Shown here: positions 53,535 through 60,000 of the stretch, in pieces
Layout of the letters: every line of letters begins with the position of its first letter
Position numbering within the stretch: the stretch's first letter is position 1
DNA from: Adiantum capillus-veneris
Lineage: Eukaryota; Streptophyta; Polypodiopsida; Polypodiales; Pteridaceae
Length of the DNA: 60,000 bases
Reading direction: 5' to 3'
NCBI GenBank assembly: GCA_014529385.2
Contig: CM043944.1
Span: 74,305,384 to 74,365,383, forward strand
The notes under the pieces: generated by a model
Databases searched by the model: none
What the model was told of the DNA's origin: nothing
What the model saw: the letters and a program-made list of their open reading frames with translations, nothing else
Program-made: the position numbers and the translations under genes

Positions 53535-54248
53535 CTAATGATTCGGGACTAGGACAAGCTTTCTGTTGCACCCTCTCTTTGGTGTCCCCTCCGGAATCAT
53601 AGAAATGTCGGCAAGGTACAAAGAAAATAAATCCAGGTTAGCCTTCAGAAATTGCTCCTCTTCATATTCTTCTAATCCTTTTACCATATTTATTGTTTCT
53701 GCTATCACAAGCCATGCTGCCTGAACGGGTTTCCTACATGTTCCCAACATCACCTGAACTTTCATGTGACCCTTTTTAACTATCAGCATATTTGCCTCCC
53801 AATTGTGCTTTACCTTGGCTCGTCTTAACCATGGTCTCCCCATAATAATGTGATAATCCTGACTATGATACTCAATATTCAAGACTACTAAAGAAACAAC
53901 AAAAGATAGGCTAGCTACATCCACGACAATGCCCAAAAGTAATCCTACTGGCTGCACTCTTCTTTGATCTGCCATGCGGACTACAAATGGTGTAGGGTTC
54001 CCAATCACTGAGTCCAAAACTGCTTGAGTAATAATATTTACTCCCGCTCCTCCATCCAATAGTACCTTATCAATGTATGTACCATGATATCTCACTGAAA
54101 GCTCCAGAATGTGAGTATCCGTGATCCTATTTGCCTGCAATTGGGCTGACTCGTCCCCCTTGCCTTCAGCTATCGCAATGTCCACTTCGCTCATCTCTTT
54201 GGACTTCGTACTTAGCAAGGCATTATGAAAATCAAGAACCAATTTCAT
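53535..54248 (-). pseudogene. E6 protease
   Basis: A 237-residue open frame. TYIDKVLLDGGAGVNIIT is the active site with D-G-G-A, as in E2. DYHIIMGRPWLRRAKVKHNWE is the C-terminal signature. An acidic linker follows. The start of the frame (MKLVLDFHNALL) joins a gag-side segment upstream after one stop at 54,249. Confidence 0.88.
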
Positions 54249-54560
54249 TTATGAACCTAAAGGTACTTGTATTGGCGAATTGAGGACCTCTTTCCAAACT
54301 GAATTCCAATCATCCCCTTCCCTAGTATCATCCTTGTTTCTGTCTTTCCCTTCGTTTGTTTCAAGACCAACGGTCAATGGTCCTGATGATCTCAATGGTG
54401 GTGCTGATTGTGGCATCCAGGTTACAGTCTTTTCCCGTACTTCTTCTTGAGTCGTCCAATCCGGAAGCTTAACATTGATTGTTGGAACCACATTTTTACT
54501 AGATCATGTGATTAGTGAAACCACCGGATCTGACTCCTCCAACCCTTCAATCTCGACCAT
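54249..54560 (-). pseudogene. E6 gag C-terminal connector
   Basis: VSMVEIEGLEESDPVVSL, a stop, then NVVPTINVKLPDWTTQEEV and an acidic, Asp/Asn-rich end. No zinc knuckle is visible; the N-terminal gag is missing and the homology stops near 54,600. The assignment is from position. Confidence 0.5.
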
Positions 54561-54599
54561 AGACACACTAGGTTTTTTTCCAGCAGCACGTTGTCAAGA

Positions 54600-56706
54600 A
54601 GTTGGCGGTCTTGCCAGGAAGGCACCGGGCCTCTTGCTGTGAGAGTTTGTGAGGAAGCTCAAGGGTTATGAGAAGGAGCTAAGATGTAGATAACATAGCT
54701 TCTAGAGCTAAAGAAGAAATGTAGCCAAAGAAGCCGCTCACTTTCCCTTATAAACACACACGTGATGGAGAGAACTCATGAAAGATAGTCAGAATAAAAC
54801 AATAATGAAAACATCGAGATTACGATCATATCGTATCATGGGTAGGATAAAAGGGTTAATGGATCAGTTAATGATATTTAATCCTTGTCCAAATAAGCTA
54901 CGGATTGCTCTTTGGAACTGTAGCTTTGTGCTTACTATAATGTATATGTTTTGTCTAGCGATTGGGATTAGTTGTGAGTACAAATCCTCTTGATTCATAA
55001 TAAAATAACCACACTCACATCAAAAGAGAAGTCATAGTCAATAATAAGTAGTATGATGGGCTCTGGTGAGAGAAGTACTTCGTTGAGTCTTTCAGGACCA
55101 AATAGAAACACTATGCGTTGCTGAAAGTGAATCTTCCAGCTAATCCAAATGTTGACCCTAATAGATTGCACTGAATGGAACTGAAATAAATTACCTCTAT
55201 GTGGATTATGGTTATTCATCAATGATATACTTAGTATGTTCAAAGATAAAGGTGTGAAAGAAGTGAAAGGAGAAGAGGAAGAGAGTAACTTCTCTCCCAA
55301 GCCCTATTGTTGCCCTTAGGCAATAAGGATACTGCGGGGAGAGAAGTACCTGTAGCAAGGAGACTCTAGAGTTTGTGGAAGATAATAAGAACCTTAAGAG
55401 AGACAGATGCTTGTGGAAGATGAAGATATGGTTACTAACCTTGTGCACATAATTGTTTCCCGCAAGAAGGTTGTACCCATTACATTGACAAGGTTGTTGT
55501 TTGAATACCTTCCAATGAAACAATTAGGACACAACAAGAGAGATTAAAGGAGTAGTAAAGATAGAATAGGGATAGATCTAAGTGTGGTGGTGGTATTAAA
55601 GATAGATAATGAGGGATAGAGATAGAGTTAGAGACAAGTATTGTACTAGATATGCAAATGAAAGGAAAACTAGCAACATATATCTTACATGAGAGCAATC
55701 GCCACCACCTTACTGGAGAGAGAAGATGAGGCAAGACTTCAACCTTTCTTCAAGAGAAAGTGTGGCACTAAGATGAGTTTGTCACAATAGAGTTGAGCTA
55801 TTCTCACTCACTCATAACATCCCTCAATGAAGAGAAGGTTTCCCTTTTTATAGGTGAGGGAGCCATGTTTTACATAATCACTTGATTAGGCTAAAGAGTT
55901 AGCCCAAATCAAATGTTCTTTGGATATTTCTTAAAATGGGAAATATTAGGACTCAAAATATCATGAAATTCATCATTTTTGGTTGTTGAAGCTCCATGTG
56001 GGTGCATGATGTATGTGGGCCCCACCTAGGCATCTTCTGTGTGGCTCCAGCAAGGGGTCCCAACTTGTGTGTCTTGTCCTTCAAGGCATCTTTGAGGTGT
56101 CACATTCACATGCTTATATATTTTACCCTCCAAATATCTTATTTTATGGAAAAAGACCAAGATTACCTCTTTTCACTTGATTCACCTGCTTACCATCTCT
56201 TCTTGCAGTGTAGTTGTGAGAGGATTTTTCACTCTTTTCCCTGTAACTTTTGACCTGTAACTCGGATTGACATGCTTCAAAAGGAAAAATTGGCCTACTA
56301 AAAGAGCTTGACTTGGTTTTGGCCTTTTGTCCATGCCCTTAGGTTGGGATTTTCAAATTGGGATGGTCCAAGAAGCTTTGGATCTTCCTTTTCATAAAGT
56401 CTTATAGTAGGCCCTTCCCTCTTGTATGTATCCAAGAAGGTATGCATTATTGAAGGGTTATATTATTAAATAAATGTGAAAAGAAGAAAATAATTTATAT
56501 ATGGTAGGGTATAGCTGAGATATTAGAAGAAATATACAAATGATTTTCCCCCAGACAAAAAGAGGCACAATCATTGATACTTCTCTTGCAGTACTTTCTA
56601 ATAGTAATGTACATTTATATTACTTCAAAGGTAATACTAAGGTATGGTAGAAAGCTTTTAATTATGCATATGAGTTATTATATGAAGTATACTTATGCAT
56701 CAAAAG
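54600..56706 (-). other. Non-coding; possible 3' LTR of E7
   Basis: No gene seen. On the minus strand, TGGGGGAAAA at about 56,548-56,557 looks like a polypurine tract downstream of E7 pol, and CTCACCTATAAAAAGGGA at 55,841-55,859 is a good TATA-type core promoter. This fits an E7 3' LTR covering much of 55-56.5 kb, but its partner would lie beyond the window, so the ends cannot be set. Confidence 0.4.
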
Positions 56707-57202
56707 TCACAAGATAAATTGTTTAATGTCCGTTCCCACTATATACATGCCACAACACGACATCGACCCCCTCAAAACCTGCACATCCTCCGGTATGTGC
56801 CACATTGTTTCTTTGTAAGATATGACCTCTTGTACATCTTCCTTGCTTTCTTCTTTACTGGATGATTTCAGAGCTTCATGCTCACTTTGATCTTCACTTG
56901 TGTTTTTCTCTTCTTCCTCATCAACATCTTCTAGATCATTGTCTCCTCTTCTCTTAAACATTTTGATCCTTTTTCCCGCAAATGGGAATCTTTAGTTCTA
57001 TACCATCTAGTTCAGACAAGCTGTAAGTAGCATTTTCATGCACATGCTTTACAACATATGGTCCAAACCATCTTTTTGAGAACTTACGCATGACTGTGTG
57101 CTGGTTATCAAGGCTACTATCATACACTAAAACCCAGTCACCTTTGTCAATTGCTTTGCTCCTGATTCGATGTCGCTTATCAAAGTAGTCTGTGTTTTTC
57201 AA
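56707..57202 (-). pseudogene. E7 integrase C-terminal tail with acidic extension
   Basis: RIRSKAIDKGDWVLVYDSSL, then KRWFGPYVVKHVHENATYSL and ELDGIELKIPICGK form a GPY/F-type integrase tail. A frameshift near 56,960 leads into MFKRRGDNDLEDVDEEEE and a long acidic stretch ending IPEDVQVLRGSM. No chromodomain is recognised. The acidic extension is unusual for such a tail. Confidence 0.75.
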
Positions 57203-57217
57203 CCTTGCATTTTTGAG

Positions 57218-58438
57218 TCATTCTTTTGCAGATTCAATGTCTCCAGGTCTTCTCTCTAGTTGCGTTATATGCAATGCAAGGAGATCTTCACTGCTAAGCC
57301 CCTCTTGCCAAGGTAGTACATTCCATGTGGGAATTGTATCTTCAATTGGCATCACTGACTTTTGACCATACATTAGCTCCGCAAGCATGTAGCCAGTTAC
57401 TGAGCTATGTGTTGTATGATCAGCCCATAAAGCATATGATAACAATTTTGGCCACTCACCAACTCTTCCTTCGCAAGCCTTAGCCAAAGCTTTGATGATA
57501 GGAGGATGCCCTCTTTCACTCTTTCCATTGCCTTCACGGTTGCAAGTTGTGGTAACAGAAATCTTGATTCCTAATTTGGTAAAGAACTCCCTTGCTTCCT
57601 CAGCATCCAGCTCACCTCTATCTGCAGTGATCTTTCCCACATAGCCATAACGGCAAATCACCTCATCAAGAAGGAATTTGCACACAACTTCTGTGGTTTT
57701 AGCTCTTAATGCTCTTCCTTCAACCTGGTTAGTTAGGTCCTCTCATTCAAGAACCAAGTATCTCATCTGCGAGAGTCCTAAAGGCATTGTGACTAGATCC
57801 ACAACCCATTTATAGTGCATGGCTGGTGGATATACAGGGTGCAATCCATCATGATGTCGGACATTTGAATACATTTGACAAGTTACACACGACTCTACAA
57901 ATTGAGATACATCTTTATACATACACGTCCACCAGTATTTTTCTTTCAACTTGGAGAAGGTTGCCCACACACCCCTGTGTCTAGCCCATAGACTCCCATG
58001 AAACTCTTGCATGAGCTTTACTTGAGTCTCTTTTTTACATATAACCAGTTGTGGTGTAGCACCCTTTTGTTTAGGATGCTTCCACAAGTAACCATCCCTC
58101 AAAAAGTACCCAAATGCTTTCCTGCGTATCCTCTTGAATTCTTGTTCAGACCAATCATCCTTTTTTGTGAGAGTGCTCAAGTAGCTTCCAATAAGAAGCC
58201 AATCACCTTCATAAAGCTCTTTCAAGAATGATTCAAGTAGATTAGTCATGCATACATTGTTACCTTTGACATGAGAGCTAGAATAGAACTTTGTGCCTAC
58301 ATCATCTCCCTCGTTAATCATTTGTGACTCATCTTCATACCTTGCCCTTGATAGCATATCTCCCACTGTATTGTCTTTACCTGCAATGTGCTTAAACTCG
58401 GGATTTAGGGACTTAATGTAGGCAATCCACTGCAACAT
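57218..58438 (-). pseudogene. E7 integrase: zinc finger and DDE core
   Basis: The first part has FEHIAGKDNTVGDMLSR-like RNase H ending, FLRDGYLWKHPKQKGATP, then HGSLWARHRGVWATF ... CVTCQMYS (zinc finger) and WVVDLVTMP (first Asp). After a break, GKITADRGELDAEEAREFF gives the second Asp and GNGKSERGHPPIIKAL the Glu, then SYALWADHTTHSSVTGYMLAELMYG. N-G-X-X-E-R-G-H and A-L-W-A-D are motifs I associate with fungal Gypsy integrases, not typical angiosperm ones. Confidence 0.85.
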
Positions 58439-58591
58439 AGCAATGTCTGGCGTTCAGCAGCTTGTAATCATCCCAAGAAGTGGTAGACAATCTGTTTCTA
58501 CAACCACACATACACCAATTAGGTACTCTTTTCCACTTTTCAAGGTTGTAACTATACCCCATAAATCTCTCTTTATCTATGGATAGTTTCT

Positions 58592-59287
58592 TTAGCGAGC
58601 ACTTAGTACCTTTGCTCCAAATCTTACCACATACCTGTGTCCTTCTTTGTCATCTTGCCCTATTGCCCATCCAATCCCTGTAGGACTGGTGTCTACTGTC
58701 ACAATTACTGGCCTTTGACGCTCATAGTCTACCTTTCTCAAAGTTGTTGCTGATCGGAGCAACTGCTTTAGCTTTTTCATGGATTTTACATGTGCTTCTG
58801 TCCATTTAAACTTCTAATTCTTTCTAAGCAGCTGATAAAGAGGATCAGCTACATGTGCATAATGTGGAATCCAAATAACATAGAAGACACATGCTCCCAG
58901 AAACCTTCTAACCTCAGTGATGCTAGTGCATGTTTCTTTCATTCTTTGGATGGCATCTACCTTTGCTGGACAAGGTTTCCTACCATATGGCCCGCACATG
59001 TGCCCCACAATGAGAACTTCATTGACGCCAAACATAGACTTTTTCCCTGACAATGTAAGATTCACTTCTTCCAACTTAGACAAAATTTTATCACAACCAT
59101 TTATGTGATTTACCACAAACGTGCGACATCCATTGAGATCCAAAGCTTCATCTTTGTCACTTTCTTCACATCCTTTGATAGGCAAATCATCAATGAAAGG
59201 CATTGTGATTTGAGGAATAAAGTCACGTAAGACCTTATTCATCCCATTCATCATATGTGCAACCGAGTTGGTTGCTCCCTGTGACAA
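58592..59287 (-). pseudogene. E7 reverse transcriptase C-terminal part and RNase H start
   Basis: MPFIDDLPIKGC has the active site F-I-D-D followed by P-I-K-G. LTLSGKKSMFGVNEVLIVGH, then EVRRFLGACVFYVIWIPHYAHVADPLYQLLRK complete the RT thumb and connection. After a stop near 58,810 the RNase H begins with VIVTVDTSPTGIGWAIGQ (first Asp). The S-G-K-K and I-W-I-P-H-Y wording again is of the fungal type. Confidence 0.85.
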
Positions 59288-59374
59288 GGTCTACATCCTT
59301 ACCAAACCCAAAGGTGTCCTCATGGTTGTCAAGTCTCTGCTTTCGATTGCAAGCTGAAATTGATCATACCCTGA

Positions 59375-59644
59375 CTAGAGATCCCCCATTGAGTAGATTG
59401 CCCTTCCTGAAAACGCCTCTGCAAACTCATCCACAATTGGACCTGTACCTACATTTCTAATCGTCACCTTGTTTACTGGTTGCATATCTTGGATGAAGCG
59501 TAGAGAACCATTCTTCTTTGGAACTGTGAACCACCTATTTGAGTATGGAGCACAAGAAGGCTCCAAGATTCCCATTTTGATTTTCTCACATCTCTTCAAA
59601 TCTTCAAGTTTTGTAAAACATACTGATCCATTCTTTGTTACCAA
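59375..59644 (-). pseudogene. E7 reverse transcriptase N-terminal part
   Basis: NRWFTVPKKNGSLRFIQDMQ and PVNKVTIRNVGTGPIVDEF, then FSGRAIYSMGDL with the first catalytic Asp. A stop and a gap of about 90 bases lie before the next RT piece. The phrase V-D-E-F-A-E-[AP]-F-[AS]-G-R is characteristic of a Gypsy clade abundant in fungi. Confidence 0.85.
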
Positions 59645-59721
59645 GGAGCCCGTTGAGAAAGTTTCACCTATTTTTGGATCAGGCGAGACCCTTTTTCTTT
59701 CTGTACCACTACAATCCCGCT

Positions 59722-60000
59722 TTACAATGGTACTTGGCCAAAACCCATCATTTCCCTATGGTCATGAAACTCTTTGCTCACCTTTGGTAGAGGATGTTCT
59801 CTGAGGTTGTCACGATTTCTTTCATGGTTCACACAAACTGTGATAAATTGGACAACACATTTACCATCTTTGCTACGTATCCTAGCATATGCAGAACCAT
59901 CGTCCATTACCTTTGTTTCCATTCGAACTCCCACAATGTAGGGCTGTCCAACGATGAGATGATATGAAGATGTATCCTGTGCAAAGAAGTTTTGGTCAAT
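59722..60000 (-). pseudogene. E7 protease C-terminal part, running off the window
   Basis: Near the window edge the minus strand reads SSYHLIVGQPYIV, a retropepsin C-terminal signature, followed by VRMETKVMDDGSAYARI and a basic linker to the RT. The active-site half and gag are outside the window. Confidence 0.65.

Overview
This window is a stretch of nuclear DNA from a land plant with a large, repeat-rich genome. I see no convincing host gene, rRNA or functional tRNA in the 60 kb. Nearly everything readable is broken LTR-retrotransposon coding sequence (Ty3/Gypsy and Ty1/Copia), with a few small non-autonomous elements, microsatellites and degenerate tandem repeats. A chromodomain-bearing Gypsy, an element with a second RNase H, and a Met-tRNA-type primer site in a Copia copy all fit a plant. 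The exact group (fern, lycophyte, bryophyte or gymnosperm are all possible) cannot be fixed from this sequence. I use my own element labels, E1 to E9, below.

Layout. (1) About 1-19,347 and 27,089-27,570 (minus strand): E1, a long decayed Gypsy element with gag, protease, RT, RNase H and integrase. After the integrase come a second retropepsin-like domain with a basic tail, a small ORF (ORF-X), four copies of a perfect 20-26 bp palindrome spaced about 280 bp apart, and a large broken coiled-coil ORF (ORF-Y). (2) 1,892-7,072 (minus): a complete but mutated Copia element with 227-bp LTRs and a 5-bp TSD, inserted into ORF-Y. (3) 19,348-27,088 (minus): E2, a complete Gypsy element with about 1.2-kb LTRs and two RNase H domains, inserted into the E1 gag frame. 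(4) 27,575-31,034 (minus): E5, a rearranged Gypsy with a duplicated leader and primer site and an inverted repeat around its protease. (5) 31,035-32,823 (plus): E4, a 3' fragment of an E1 relative that keeps the same post-integrase protease arrangement.

(6) 32,824-40,320: gene-free, with a SINE-like element, degenerate satellite-like repeats, microsatellites and the 5' end of a second Copia copy. (7) 40,330-43,664 (minus): E8, a chromovirus fragment carrying a 1.06-kb tandem duplication and an LTR-like insert. (8) 43,665-48,003: a short LTR with PPT, a 43-bp minisatellite, a Gypsy gag relic (E9), a ~430-bp foldback element and a 288-bp MITE. (9) 48,381-54,560 (minus): E6, a Gypsy with a large 3' ORF whose layout resembles ORF-Y. 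(10) 56,707-60,000 (minus): E7, a divergent Gypsy with fungal-type RT and integrase motifs, running off the window.

How the parts relate: two nested insertions (Copia into ORF-Y, E2 into gag) can be removed on paper and the E1 frame then reads straight across the target site. This shows E1 was there first. The best candidates for something undescribed are the post-integrase second protease shared by E1 and E4, the palindrome array, and the large coiled-coil 3' ORF shared in layout by E1 and E6. All reading was by eye; identities are counts or estimates, not alignments.
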